The position numbers and the translations under genes are program-made. Source: DATKRB01 sp963794215 (lineage in GTDB: Bacteria; Actinomycetota; Acidimicrobiia; Acidimicrobiales; RAAP-2). Taken from it: a stretch of 64,000 nt of DNA. The stretch lies in contig CAWCCQ010000004.1 of NCBI GenBank assembly GCA_963794215.1, forward strand, positions 562,277 through 626,276. Direction: 5' to 3'. Positions 1 to 9,921 of this stretch are shown here, in pieces. Position 1 is the stretch's first letter. The number at the start of each line of letters is the position of its first letter. Below the pieces are notes generated by a model. It was not told the origin of the DNA. It saw only the letters and a program-made list of their open reading frames with translations, and did not search any database.

Positions 1-111
1 CGCGCGAACTTGCCAAAGTGATGGACAACCGGTTACGAAAAGTTTAGTGTGGTGACGTTCCGCGTCCCGAATGGGAGCGGATATCGGGGGACCGATACAG
101 GGGGGGGAAGC

Positions 112-1377
112 GTGCGCCATCAGTTCGTACGGTCATGGGCTCGTATCGGAGCCTGCTCATTCATCGCGTCGGCGCTGCTCGCATTCGCGCTTTTGAGTGC
201 CAGTGCCACAGGTGCTGGCGCGCAGAGCGCGAGCGCCCCAGGGGTGACGTCGTCGGCAATCAAGATCGGGATCATCAGCGACCTCACGGGTCCGGCAGCG
301 TCGACCTTCCAGGACTCTCCGGCGGCCATGGAGGCCCGCTTCAAGGAGCAGAACGCCGCTGGCGGAGTCGATGGTCGCAAGATCACCTGGGCGGTCGGGG
401 ACACGACGTCCTCGCCCTCGGGCGCCGAGACGGCTGCCAAAGAGCTGGTGCAGAGCCAGGGTGTCTTCGAGATTTCCGAGGTGAGCGCCCTGCTGTTCGG
501 GGCCGCGCCCTACCTGAACTCCGCGGGCATCCCGGTCATGGGATCCTCCCTCGACGGGCCCGAATGGTATGAACAGCCCAATACCAACATGTTCAACATC
601 TCGGGGAACGACGACCCGACGGAGCCGGGCTACACCGACGGTGGTTTCTGGAAAGCCGTCGGCGCGAAGAAGATCAGCTTCATCGCCTCGAACACTCCGT
701 CGTCGACCCGGGGGATCAACCCATTCATCGACGTCATGAAGGCCGACGGACTTTCGGTGTGCGATGACTATGTGACGCCCCTGGGCGGTGTGAGCTTCAC
801 GACCTACGCGCTGAGCTTCAAGAGCGCGGGCTGCGACGCCTCCGAATGCTCGTGCGTGCTCTCCTCGAGCCTGGCCGTGTCCACAGCACTCCAGCAAGAA
901 GGTCTGAGTGACGTGAAGGTGGTCTACGCCGCTGGGCCGTCCCAACAGGTCTTCGCCAGCGCCGCCGACGAGAAGGCGGCCAACGGGGCGTACTTCCCCG
1001 GGACCACCTACTCCAACGCGGCAGGAAAGTCCTTCTTGACCGAGCTCAAGAAGTACGACCCCTCGTACACGGGTGGAATCCCCGACCTGGGGGCCGAGCT
1101 GGGATGGGAAATCGGAAACCTGACCATCGAAGGGCTCCAGGTGGCCGGCAAGAACCCAACTCGAGCGTCCGTCATCGCCGACTTGCGCAAGGTGACCAGC
1201 TGGACCGACGAGGGCCTGTCTCCGGCCCCGATCGACTTCAAGAACTTCGGGAAGGCCCCGGCGACCGAGTGCGGCACCTACGTACAGTTCGTGAACAAGA
1301 AGTTCGTTCCGTTCCCCAAGGATGGCAAGCCCTTCTGCGGAAAGCTCATCCCGGGCAGCGGCACGCCGGTGTCGTGA
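112..1377 (+). CDS. ABC transporter substrate-binding protein, branched-chain amino-acid (LIV) type
   Basis: Secreted solute-binding protein of the Peripla_BP_6 (Leu/Ile/Val-binding) class, expected to deliver a small ligand to an ABC importer. I choose the GTG at 112: a G-rich Shine-Dalgarno-like run (101-110) precedes it and it gives a clean signal peptide (basic start, hydrophobic stretch at about residues 12-32, Ala-rich cleavage area). The mature part opens with the family motif IKIGIISDLTGPAAS, and the length of about 421 residues is usual. An in-frame start at 49 would add 21 residues ahead of the signal peptide and is less likely. No permease or ATPase of a LIV system lies in the window, so partners must be upstream or unlinked. 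Ligand unknown; the amidohydrolase and CoA-transferase downstream suggest a carboxylic or aromatic acid, which is inference only. Confidence 0.9.
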   Translation: MRHQFVRSWARIGACSFIASALLAFALLSASATGAGAQSASAPGVTSSAIKIGIISDLTGPAASTFQDSPAAMEARFKEQNAAGGVDGRKITWAVGDTTSSPSGAETAAKELVQSQGVFEISEVSALLFGAAPYLNSAGIPVMGSSLDGPEWYEQPNTNMFNISGNDDPTEPGYTDGGFWKAVGAKKISFIASNTPSSTRGINPFIDVMKADGLSVCDDYVTPLGGVSFTTYALSFKSAGCDASECSCVLSSSLAVSTALQQEGLSDVKVVYAAGPSQQVFASAADEKAANGAYFPGTTYSNAAGKSFLTELKKYDPSYTGGIPDLGAELGWEIGNLTIEGLQVAGKNPTRASVIADLRKVTSWTDEGLSPAPIDFKNFGKAPATECGTYVQFVNKKFVPFPKDGKPFCGKLIPGSGTPVS

Positions 1378-1415
1378 TGGCTCTCGCTGAGTAGCCATAT
1401 TTCAAACGTCATCGT

Positions 1416-1462
1416 GAAAGCCCCGAGGGGATGCGGCAGTAGCCCTTTCCCTCGGGGCTTTC
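1416..1462 (+). terminator. Rho-independent-type hairpin after the binding-protein gene
   Basis: A perfect 14-bp stem (GAAAGCCCCGAGGG at 1416-1429 with CCCTCGGGGCTTTC at 1449-1462) around a 19-nt loop, about 40 nt after the stop at 1377. There is only a short T stretch inside the right arm and no long U tract, as is common in high-GC actinobacteria. It separates the binding-protein gene from the amidohydrolase gene. Confidence 0.75.
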
Positions 1463-1614
1463 GACGCAAGGCGAGCCGACGGTCGACAGTGCCCGAACGA
1501 GGACGACCCAACGGACACCGAGCCGCGACCGCGGCGAAGCTGGACGACGGCCATCGGGTGTAAATTTCGCCAAGGAGCCATGCACGAGTCCAGGCGATCG
1601 AAGGGAAGACCACC

Positions 1615-2886
1615 ATGCAGATGAACGACATGATCCTCATCAGCATCGACGACCACATCATCGAGCCCGCCGACATGTTCGACCGCCACATGCCCGCGAA
1701 GTATCGCGATCAGGCACCGCGTTATCTTCACGATCAGACGACCGGCAAGGGATACTGGGAGTTCCAGGGCCAGCAGACGGGGATGTCAGGTCTCGGCGCG
1801 GTGGCCTCGTGGCCGCACGAGGAATGGGGGATGGACCCCATCGGCTTCCCCGAGATGCGGCCCGCCACTTACGACATCGACCTACGAGTCCGGGACATGG
1901 ACGCGAACGGACAGCTGGCTGGGATGTGCTTCCCCACCTTCGCCGGGTTCAACGGGATGTCGTTGGCACGTTCCACCGTGGATCGTGATCTGACCAATGT
2001 GGTCGTCGCCGCCTACAACGACTGGCACATCGACGAGCTCGCCGGTGAGCACCCGGGCCGTTTCATCCCGCTTGGCATCGTGCCCACCTATGACCCGCAA
2101 GCCATGGCGACGGAGATCGCGCGCATCGCTGCCAAGGGCTGTACTGCAGTGTCGCTACCCGAAACACCCTACGGTGTGGGCCTGCCCGCCTTCGACGAGG
2201 ACGGCTACTGGGATCCGGTCTTCACGGCCCTCTGCGACAACGACGTCGCGATGTGCCTCCACATCGGCGGTGCGTTCGGGCTCCTCAACCGGCCCAAGAC
2301 GGCCAATGCCGACCATCTGATCGTGCTTGCTCCACAACTCTCGGCGGTCACCGCTGCCGACCTCATGGTGGGTGGGGTGTTCACCCGGTTCCCGACCCTC
2401 AAGGTGGCGCTCTCGGAGGGTGGCATCGGGTGGATCTCGTTCTTCTTGGACCGGATGGACCGTCACATGTGGAACCACCGGTGGACGGGCTTGAAAGTCG
2501 CCGACGGCAAGACACCCACCGAACTCTTTAGAAGCAACTTTCTCGGTTGTTTCATCACCGACCCTTCCGCCCTCAAGGTGCGGGACCGTATTGGGGTGGA
2601 AGCGATCGCGTGGGAATGCGACTACCCCCACTCGGACTCGACGTGGCCGCGTTCACCTGAGCTTCTCTGGGGCGAGCTCGAGGGTGCCAACTGCAGTGCC
2701 GAAGAGATCGAAGCCATGACGTGGCAGAACGCCTGCAGATTCTTCCGCTATGACCCGTTCGCGGCGATCCCTCGGGAACAGGCCAACGTCGGTGCCCTTC
2801 GCTCTCGAGCAACTGATGTGGACGTCAGCGAGACCTCCAAGGTCGAGTACCGGCGGCGCTGGGATGCGGCGCATCAGGCGGCGTGA
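1615..2886 (+). CDS. Amidohydrolase family protein (Amidohydro_2, TIM-barrel metal-dependent hydrolase)
   Basis: A 423-residue protein of the amidohydrolase-2 superfamily (ACMSD-like hydrolases/decarboxylases). The N-terminus carries the characteristic SIDDHIIEPADMF motif, where the D-x-H pair supplies metal ligands; CLHIGG in the middle and ECDYPHSDSTWP near residue 325 provide the later His/Asp ligands. A GGGAAG Shine-Dalgarno lies just upstream of the ATG; a second ATG at 1621 is possible. Such proteins are abundant in actinobacteria that degrade aromatic or cyclic acids, often beside CaiB CoA-transferases as here. Substrate not predictable. The frame is intact with no sign of decay. Confidence 0.9.
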   Translation: MQMNDMILISIDDHIIEPADMFDRHMPAKYRDQAPRYLHDQTTGKGYWEFQGQQTGMSGLGAVASWPHEEWGMDPIGFPEMRPATYDIDLRVRDMDANGQLAGMCFPTFAGFNGMSLARSTVDRDLTNVVVAAYNDWHIDELAGEHPGRFIPLGIVPTYDPQAMATEIARIAAKGCTAVSLPETPYGVGLPAFDEDGYWDPVFTALCDNDVAMCLHIGGAFGLLNRPKTANADHLIVLAPQLSAVTAADLMVGGVFTRFPTLKVALSEGGIGWISFFLDRMDRHMWNHRWTGLKVADGKTPTELFRSNFLGCFITDPSALKVRDRIGVEAIAWECDYPHSDSTWPRSPELLWGELEGANCSAEEIEAMTWQNACRFFRYDPFAAIPREQANVGALRSRATDVDVSETSKVEYRRRWDAAHQAA

Positions 2887-2901
2887 TCGCGCAGCAGGCG
2901 C

Positions 2902-3282
2902 TCAGCGGCGAGCCAGGCGTCGCCCGCTCTCGGTGTTGATCGGCGTGTAGTTCAGCTCGAAGTGGTGGTAGAGGGTCGACTCATCTGCCTGAGACAGTTC
3001 TTCACCATGCAGTTGGATCTCCGGCGCAGATCGGACCGCCTCTTTGGTCACGGCGACCTGTAGGTCATCGGGGCCAATGCGAATCCCGCCGACCGGCACG
3101 AAGGTCAAGTGCCTCCCGATAAGGCCTTCCTTGACGGTGGCGAACTGCGGCTGATCAGTCTCCACGTCGACGTAGATATCCTGGAGTTTGCCGATCTTCT
3201 CGCCGTTGCGATCGATGATCATCTTGCCGTGCCATTCCGCCACGTTCCATTCGGCCTTTGCGTTGGCCTGGTCCTCGGTCAT
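2902..3282 (-). CDS. PRC-barrel domain-containing protein
   Basis: A soluble protein of about 126 residues. The stretch GKMIIDRNGEKIGKLQDIYVD near its N-terminus is the typical PRC-barrel opening, followed by the beta-strand region up to VPVGGIRIGPDDLQVAV and a short acidic tail. PRC barrels are small beta domains found in RimM and in photosynthetic reaction-centre H subunits; free-standing copies in actinobacteria are often stress-associated and have no defined activity. I start at the ATG at 3282 because AGGGAGA lies 6-12 nt upstream; an in-frame upstream start at 3324 is possible. The 5' part overlaps the 3' end of the WhiB reading frame on the same strand. Confidence 0.85.
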   Translation of the reverse strand: MTEDQANAKAEWNVAEWHGKMIIDRNGEKIGKLQDIYVDVETDQPQFATVKEGLIGRHLTFVPVGGIRIGPDDLQVAVTKEAVRSAPEIQLHGEELSQADESTLYHHFELNYTPINTESGRRLARR

Positions 3283-3591
3283 TTCGATCTCCCTGTCTCT
3301 GATAGCCCCCACTGCTGGGCTCATTCACTTGTGCCGCTAACCGTCGCATCCTGCGACGTTCGTTCTCGGTTGTGCCCCCCCAGTAGCCCAAGGGCTCAGG
3401 GTGGCTCAACGCGTACTCAAGGCATGCCTGGCACACCGGGCAGGCCGCACAGAGAGCAGCGGCTTGGAGGTAGCTGCCATGGGTTGGCGGGAAGAACACC
3501 TCCGGAGGCTGACCGCGACATGCCGCCCGAGCCTGCCAAGGGGGGCGTTCGAACCCCTCGACCTCAGGCGGCGCTGGGTTCCATCAACCAT
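3155..3591 (-). pseudogene. WhiB-family Fe-S regulator, one frameshift (C/G homopolymer)
   Basis: The frame read from about 3560 down to 3155 encodes a textbook WhiB domain: a first cysteine in AACRGQPPEVFFPP, then CAACPVCQAC giving the other three [4Fe-4S] ligands, then GYWGGTTENERRRMRR, the G-W-G turn and basic DNA-contact tail. This frame has no start codon before the first cysteine. The ATG at 3591 opens the neighbouring frame; adding one base to the run of six C (G on the plus strand, 3540-3545) would join it to the WhiB frame with a continuous N-terminus ending NAPPWQARAAC. So the gene is either a sequence-error victim or a fresh frameshift. The frame runs on past the domain into the PRC gene, so the true C-terminus is uncertain. 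WhiB proteins act with sigma factors as redox-sensitive regulators. Confidence 0.75.
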
Positions 3592-3604
3592 TCGACGAGG
3601 GCAG

Positions 3605-3739
3605 TCACGTCACATCTGCTCCGGTCAGTGGCGAGCAGCGACGCACACGCGAAGGACCGCTGGCGTGATCATCCGCGGTCTCGGTGCGACCACCGCCGGC
3701 AATCGTGGTGATCAAGAGCGAATTGTTTTCTAGCCCCAT
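3605..3739 (-). CDS. Possible small ORF, 44 residues, unknown
   Basis: The only support is a strong Shine-Dalgarno (AAGGAAGGGAG) spaced about 7 nt from the ATG at 3739, and its position directly upstream of the WhiB gene on the same strand. The peptide has no signal peptide or membrane helix and resembles nothing I recognise. It could be a leader peptide or a chance ORF. Confidence 0.25.
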   Translation of the reverse strand: MGLENNSLLITTIAGGGRTETADDHASGPSRVRRCSPLTGADVT

Positions 3740-4348
3740 GGCGGGGCTCCCTTCCTTGGGAGCAGAAGTCGCCAGGGTCCAGGACAGCTCGTGCGCTGCG
3801 CAAAGCGTACCAGCTGGGCTGCGATTTCGGAGCGTGGCGCACGAGCGGGCCGGCAGCCTGCACCTGCTGGCGACCGAGGGGCGCAGGCTGCCTGTACCCC
3901 TCACCTTGAGCGCCAGGTCCTCCGCACTCGGAGGGAGATTGGCCGTCCCGATGGGACCCCTCGCAAGGCGAGAGCGTCCCGGGCGTCGCCGTGCCCCTCG
4001 ACCCCGGGTGGCCCGAAACGGGCAGCAGGTCTCTGGTCATCGGCGCGGCGCCGACTGGACGTGGTGGCCGTGGTGGGTCAGAGCCGACTCCTCGACGATG
4101 AGGACGCTTGTCGTCTCGGTGACGCGCCGCCCGAGCCGGGCCATCCCCCAGCCATGTTCAAGCACACGGCATCTCCGTCGCACAGACGGGCTCGACCGTC
4201 TCGTTGGTCTCGGCCCTGGTCGTGATCGTGCTCACGACCAGGCTTCGGGTCTCCGCCACCGTCGCATCGGCCTACCCGTTCGCCATTCACGATGCGATGG
4301 CGGCATGACTCGCCACGGCCCGGACGGCTCCGCATCTCGGGCGTGACG
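3740..4348. other. Gene-poor stretch, nothing supported
   Basis: About 600 bases with open frames on both strands, but the translations are rich in Arg, Pro, Ser and Gly and show no domain, consistent with high-GC shadow frames. It may hold the promoter region of the WhiB/PRC genes. I see no RNA gene or clear hairpin. Confidence 0.4.
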
Positions 4349-6821
4349 TCAGCCGATCACCCCGCTGGTGCGAAGCTCGGCGATCTGGTCAGGTCCGAGG
4401 CCCAGCTCTTGGAGGACGGCCACGGTGTGCTGGCCGATCGCCGGTGCCCCCTCGGCCCGAGTCGTCGAGCGCGAGAGCTGAAGGACCGGGGAGAGCCGCG
4501 TATGGCCCTCGAGGATGGGGTGGACTACGTCGGTGACCATCCCGAGCGCCCTACCGAGACCGTTCTCATCCATCAGGACAGCGTGGGACGGGCCGGCAAC
4601 CACCGCAGCGCACGCTACGTCGACCTCTCCCAGAGCGGCCTCCCACCCGGCGGCAGCCGCGAGCGGAAGGCTTCTGCGAGCACGGTCGCCAGGGCGTCGT
4701 CGTGCTCCTGTCGTCCCGCGGGGACTCGAAACGGGCGTCGTGCGTGATGGTCGATTTCCCCATCACACGTGTCAACGCGAGCCACTCGACTTGCGTGGTG
4801 ACCGCCAGAAAGACCCAGCCGTCCGCGGTCTCATACAGGCGGTACAAGGCGCCAAAGCCGTGGAGCCCAGTGTCGGCCACGGGAAGGTGGGGACGGCCCT
4901 CGTACTCGATCATGTCCTCGGAGAGCACGTGGCTCATCGTCGAGAGCATCGTCGTCGCCACCGATTGACCGCCGTAGCCCCGAGCGCGAGCCAGGAGCCC
5001 GAGCAGGAGTCCGGTCGCCACGCCGATCCCTGAGAACCCATCCGCGTGGCCCATGGTGAGGTTGGCGCCACCGAGACGGTTGCCTCCCGCGTTGACCTCG
5101 TCGAGTGTGAGATCGGCACGTTCAGGTACCGACGAGCCGACGTTGCGACGGGCCATGCCCGAGCCGGCTCCGATCGTCGGTGCATATGCGGGCCGGTGTG
5201 CGTAGGGTCCGGTCGTGCCGAAGCCCGACGCGGTGTGATAGATGATGTCGGGGCGCGATGCTCGTAGCGTCGCCTCGTCGAGACCGATCCGCGCGGCGAC
5301 GCCCGCGCGAAACGTGACCAGCGCGACGTCGCAACCCGTCGCGATCTCGCGGACCAGCTCCTGGCCTTCTGGTCGATTGATGTCGATGGGTGACGCTCTG
5401 TTTGCCCAGGAGAACCTTGACCGCTCCGACCTCGGGCATCGGCAGTTGCCAGCGGATGGGATCGCCGTCCAGTTGCTCGATCTTGATGACGCGGGCACCG
5501 AGGTCGGTGAGAAGGGTGGCACCGAAGGGTCCGGCGAAGAACGTGCCGAGCTCGAGAATTGTGACCCCGTGGAGCGGCAGACCAGTCCCCGATTGGCCCG
5601 CGGCGGCGCCGCGTCCGAGAGCGTCGGCGGGTGTCGTGGCATCGCTGAGGGCTTGCGTCCAGGTTGGCGCCCGCCGGTCGTCACCGTCGAGTTCGGGCAC
5701 CGGGCGGTCGGCTCGGCCGGGCGTGTCCGACAGGGTGACGAGCGGCGCCACCTGGCGCACCACACCCCGCACGGCGTCGGTGACCTCCACGATGCGCCGG
5801 TCGTGGAGGAGTTGAGGATGCGAGAAGACCTCGCGGCCGTCGCGGAAGATCTCGGCGAAGACATCCGGATCATCGTCGAACACCTCTTGCCATTCGGCGA
5901 CGGTTCGTGCCCGAATCGCCGCAGTGCCTTGTCGCGAAATGCCGCACGGCGCGTCAGGTCTTCGTCCTCCCACGCGCCTTGCCACTCGGGTCCGGCGAGA
6001 TCGACAGACCGCAAGAACGCCTGAAACAGCTTGGGAGTCGCCTGGGAGAACTGCAACCAACGGCCGTCCGCCGACAACCGGATCATGAGGGCATAGGACA
6101 TCCAGCTGTTCGGCACCTGGGTGCGGGGGTCGACAGGCGGCACTTCGGTGAAGGCGCCGGCGTAGCGTTTGGCGATCAGGCGGACCATCCAGTTGAACAC
6201 GTCGTGTGCAGCGATCGCCGGCACGAGCGTGGTATCGACCCGCTGACCGGTGCCACTGCGCGTCCGTTCGAAAAGGCCAGCGAGAATTCCCTGGATCGCG
6301 AGCTGCGCGGCGCTCCACGAACAATAGGGGACAGAGGGGAAGGCGGGTCCGGGCCGGTCGACCAGCACCGTGAACTGGTCGAACCCTCCGATCTTCGCCA
6401 GCACGGTTCCCTCGTAGCCCTTCAGATCGGCGAGGGGCCCATCCCGTCCGAAGGCGGTGACCGAGGCGTAGACGAGTCGAGGGTTACTGGTCGCCAGCGT
6501 GTCATAGTCCAGGCCTAGACGTTCGACGACTCCGGGACGAAAGGCCTCGAAGACCACGTCCGCGTCCGCGGCGAGCGTGGCGGCGCATGCCGCTCCGGTC
6601 TCCTCGCGCAGATCGAGGGAAAGGCTCCTCGATCCCCTCGCCCACGCCGGCCATGCGGCAGCCGAGCGTAGGGAACATCCGCCCGGTGGCTCCACGATGA
6701 TCACCTCGACGCCGTAGTCGGCGAGGAACTGCGCCACGACCATACCCACGAGGTTGGGGGACAAGACCATCGCTCGGATCCCCACAAGCGGGCCGTCGTT
6801 CAGGGCGTCACCGGTGGCCAT
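4349..6821 (-). pseudogene. CaiB/BaiF family CoA-transferase, two-domain form, three frameshifts
   Basis: Class III CoA-transferases move CoA between carboxylic acids. This is a double-length version of about 820 residues with two CaiB domains. The first domain (from the ATG at 6821) contains VIIVEPPGG and the later GTVLAKIGGFDQF region. The second begins LHGVTILELGTFFAGPFGA and contains GSGMARR and LTMGHADG. Three frame changes break it. Near 5910 the frame moves to the one encoding TVAEWQEVFDDDPDVFAE. Near 5389 it returns at GKQSV/PIDINRPEGQEL. Near 4703 it passes to the frame ending GPDQIAELRTSGVIG. Each break is a single-base event next to a short G or C run. Conservation is good across all segments, so decay is recent or the breaks are sequencing artefacts. 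Confidence 0.8.
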
Positions 6822-7019
6822 CGACTCATCATGGCGTGCTGGCCGACAACCAGCTACTCGGGACGTGGGTGGACAGCGCGCGACCACCGTGGCGTGGACA
6901 GACTACGGCGTCGCGCCTTCTGTCAGTATCCCGCCGATCAGTGCGAGAGACGCGGAGCGCTGGTTGACGGCGCTGGCAGTTGAGGGCCCGCCGAGCCGGT
7001 CTGGGCCGGGGTTCGGATG

Positions 7020-9587
7020 TCACTCGGCCCGCAGTATCGACGCGGTTGGCGTTCGCGCGGCCATGCGCCCCGGGATAGCCGCCACGATGTTTGTCAGCGC
7101 CAGGGTGCCGACGACGACGATCACGAGCTGCAAGGCGGGAACGGTCGGCTGGGGGACGGCGTAGATCTCGCGAGCGAAGAGCACCCAAAGCCACCGACCG
7201 AGCGTGATGCCGACTGGTAGTCCCACGATCAGCCCAGCGATGCCGATCACGGTCGCCTGCACAGCCACCGACGCCGAGACCTGGCCGCCGGTGAACCCGA
7301 GCGATTTCAAGAGCGCCAGGTCCCGACGGCGTCGTCGCACCGACGCGACCAGGGTGAGACCGAGAGCGACCACCGCCGCAGCGGCGAGGCTTCCGGCGAG
7401 CAGGGCGGGCGTGGCCCCCATCGAGCGGTAGTTCACGATCTCTGCTGGCAAGAGGTCAGAGGCGACCAGGACCGTGTCGCCCGCACCGTCGCCGTTGGGC
7501 GCCCGGGTGAAGGCTCGGTTGCCGGCTACGGCGACCCGTCGTATATCTGACTGGGCGGCAGCTCGATTCAGCCCTCCGCGCATCTGGACGAAAACGAATT
7601 CTGGACCGTCGAGGGTGGGGTCGGGACTTGCCTTCAGGGCCTGGAGGAACGAGGCGGGAATGATCCCGACGGGCACGAGCGCGCCGGCGCCCATGGAGGT
7701 GTGGTCACCCTCGGAGCTGGGGAAGCCGATAGCAGGCATTGTGGCGGTGCCAACCACCTCGAGCACCGTCGGCGGAACGTAATAGGGGGCGTTGGCTTTG
7801 CTTCCGTAGGTGACGGTGACGGTTCCACCCACATGGGTGTGAAGGTCCTTCATGGTGGCCGCGCCAAGGACGATCTGGTGGTCGCCTTGCAGGCCGTGGC
7901 CCGACAAGATGACGGGCTGCACTGTGGCATCGGCCCGTTCGAAGAGGGACGGGACGATCTCCCCGTTGATCTCCGGGTCGGCGATCGTCACATCGGAGTG
8001 GGCGGCCACCTTGGCGTCGTGGTCCAAGAGCGTGACCGCCTGGGGTGGGACATCGGGGCCGCTCTCCGAGAACAACGCGTAAGTCCAGTTCCAGCCGTAG
8101 AGGGCAGGGCGCGAGACGAGGGTGTGCAACCCGCTGCCGAACGTGAGGGTGGCGACCACCACAACGACGGCCAGGGCCGTGCCGAACAGCACCGAACGCA
8201 CCGGCACGGCCCGTCGTCCGGTTCCGGGTTCGAGGGCGAATCGCAACCCGGCGACCGCGGGCGCCGGCAGACCGGCTTCCGCGGCAGAGTGGGCCAGGAT
8301 CCCACGGCGCCCTACCGGCGGCGCTCGCAGGCCAGTGCGACCGTGGGGCACGACACGCCGACCTACCGCGACCGACAAAGCGCCGAGCGTCACGAGGATG
8401 ACCACCGCTCCCCATCCGAGGACGGTCCAGTCGGCGGCAACCCCTCCGTCGGGGTAGACGGAGCGTACGGGGCCAATCGGGCCGAACGGTGACAGCGCCG
8501 TGGCCACGCCTAGGGCGAGCAGCGCGCCGAGGATCATCGACCCAAGGGTGCCGACGAGACCGTCGTTTAGGACCACGGCGGGCCCGGCACCGATGGCCCG
8601 GAGCACGTCGAGGTCAGCGACGCCGGTCCTGAGGGTGCGGGCGATGGCCTGCCCGCCCACCGCCAAAGTGGCTAGCAAGGCGATGATCCCAAACACCCCG
8701 AGCGCGATCGATTCGGGGCGGATGGCCCGGTCCGCCTTCGCCGCCACCAGTGAGGTGACGTGGTCTTGGACGGTTGCGCCCGGAGGGATCAGGTGTTCGA
8801 ACCCCCGTTCCACGGCGGCGACGTCTTGCCCGCCGTGCGCCGTCTGGATTGCGTAGTAGGTGGCGAAGGTCATTCCCCGCGCCACGAGGGTGTCAGTGAG
8901 CGCGGGCGTGAACAGGGCGAACGTTGGGTACTGGTCGACCTGGTCCTGAATGACGCTGTCGCTGAACTGCACCACTCCTACCAATGTGGCGTCCACCCGG
9001 ATCGTTGGTATCTCCTTTCCGGTGGCGAAGCCGGGCGACCCGATCTGGCGAGCGGTGTAGAAGCCGAAGGGGACGACCTCGCCGACGTGCCAACCGGCGA
9101 AGTGGGCACCCGCTGGCGTGGTGACGAACTGATCAGGCCGGGTCCGATCGGCCATCGTGCCCTCGATCACGCCCGGACGGTCGACGTTGAACGACAGCCC
9201 GTCGACGCTTCCCACCACGGTCACGTTCGACAGCGTCGACACGTCGGGAGCGCCTCGTGGTCCCAATGGCAGGCCGAAAGGCTGGACCCAGCTCTCCACC
9301 CGCGTTACGTCGGGCAGGTGCCTGATCGCCGTGGTGAGACTGGCCGAGTAACCGCCCGTCGAGCTGGCCCCGTTTCCCGGAGGAAACACCGCGATGGTCA
9401 GGTCCGAGGGGTTGGTGCTGGCCAGGAACGTGGTGAATGACGACTGGGTGCGGCGGGCAGCAGCGATCGACGCCATCGACAGTCCGCCCATCACGCCCAC
9501 CGTCAGGACCACGGCGAGGTAGGTGGGCCACCGCCGGCCAAAGGTCGCCCCGAACCGGTAGGAGACGACGCGTGCGACCTCTCTCAC
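7020..9587 (-). CDS. FtsX-like ABC transporter permease
   Basis: Large membrane protein (about 855 residues) of the FtsX/MacB permease superfamily. One N-terminal helix (TYLAVVLTVGVMGGL) precedes a long extracytoplasmic domain. Three helices follow near the middle (around FGIIALLATLAVGG and DWTVLGWGAVVILVT), then one helix, a second extracytoplasmic domain, and three C-terminal helices ending IVAAIPGRMAARTPTASILRAE. This duplicated layout is typical. I prefer the GTG at 9587, preceded by GGAGG, because the 78 residues a longer in-frame start (9821) would add are Arg/Ser-rich and unlike protein. It probably exports lipid or peptide or transmits force with a cytoplasmic ATPase, but no ATPase gene is adjacent. 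The frame is fully intact. Confidence 0.88.
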   Translation of the reverse strand: MREVARVVSYRFGATFGRRWPTYLAVVLTVGVMGGLSMASIAAARRTQSSFTTFLASTNPSDLTIAVFPPGNGASSTGGYSASLTTAIRHLPDVTRVESWVQPFGLPLGPRGAPDVSTLSNVTVVGSVDGLSFNVDRPGVIEGTMADRTRPDQFVTTPAGAHFAGWHVGEVVPFGFYTARQIGSPGFATGKEIPTIRVDATLVGVVQFSDSVIQDQVDQYPTFALFTPALTDTLVARGMTFATYYAIQTAHGGQDVAAVERGFEHLIPPGATVQDHVTSLVAAKADRAIRPESIALGVFGIIALLATLAVGGQAIARTLRTGVADLDVLRAIGAGPAVVLNDGLVGTLGSMILGALLALGVATALSPFGPIGPVRSVYPDGGVAADWTVLGWGAVVILVTLGALSVAVGRRVVPHGRTGLRAPPVGRRGILAHSAAEAGLPAPAVAGLRFALEPGTGRRAVPVRSVLFGTALAVVVVVATLTFGSGLHTLVSRPALYGWNWTYALFSESGPDVPPQAVTLLDHDAKVAAHSDVTIADPEINGEIVPSLFERADATVQPVILSGHGLQGDHQIVLGAATMKDLHTHVGGTVTVTYGSKANAPYYVPPTVLEVVGTATMPAIGFPSSEGDHTSMGAGALVPVGIIPASFLQALKASPDPTLDGPEFVFVQMRGGLNRAAAQSDIRRVAVAGNRAFTRAPNGDGAGDTVLVASDLLPAEIVNYRSMGATPALLAGSLAAAAVVALGLTLVASVRRRRRDLALLKSLGFTGGQVSASVAVQATVIGIAGLIVGLPVGITLGRWLWVLFAREIYAVPQPTVPALQLVIVVVGTLALTNIVAAIPGRMAARTPTASILRAE

Positions 9588-9921
9588 TTGACCAGGGACC
9601 TCCGGAGACTGCAAGTGTCCAAAGTCTGGCCGGTCAGTCGAAGGCCGTCGAGAGAGGTGGCCCGCCCACGTCGCCCTGGTACTAGTACCCCATCGGCGCC
9701 CGCGGAGCCACGACCCGGTCTCGCCAGATCGACGTGCACCGCGTGCGGAGGCAAGCCGTGGCAAGGCCGGAAAGCTCGTCTGAGAAGTGACTCGGGTCCG
9801 CGGTACGTCTGGGGTGCTCATTGTCGAGGCCCGCAGACCCCCCGACGGGCGGACCGACGAAGCATCAATCCGGTGTTCTCGTGCGAATGAGCTGCTCTTG
9901 GCGGCGGTCGAGAAGGCAGAG
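9588..9921. other. Intergenic stretch upstream of the FtsX-like gene
   Basis: Gene-free region upstream of the permease gene. It contains the 12-bp perfect palindrome described separately and no believable reading frame. Confidence 0.5.
9678..9689. promoter_or_regulatory. Perfect palindrome GGTACTAGTACC, possible operator
   Basis: A 12-bp perfect palindrome about 90 bases upstream of the chosen start of the FtsX-like permease. The size and position suit a dimeric repressor (PadR-, GntR- or MarR-type), which often govern such transporters. No regulator gene is adjacent, so the assignment is inference. Confidence 0.35.

Noticed and set aside
157..1398. A 413-codon open frame antisense to the binding-protein gene
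   Set aside because: Shadow of the real gene: Arg/Gly/Val/His-rich translation with no domain, on the opposite strand of a clear Peripla_BP_6 protein.
3545..3565. TTCGAAC loop flanked by G and C runs, like a tRNA T-arm
   Set aside because: The stem does not pair properly over five positions and no acceptor, D or anticodon arm can be found. The bases lie in the WhiB N-terminal region.
3684..4346. A 220-codon plus-strand frame
   Set aside because: Arg/Ser/Pro-rich sequence without motif or Shine-Dalgarno; typical high-GC noise.
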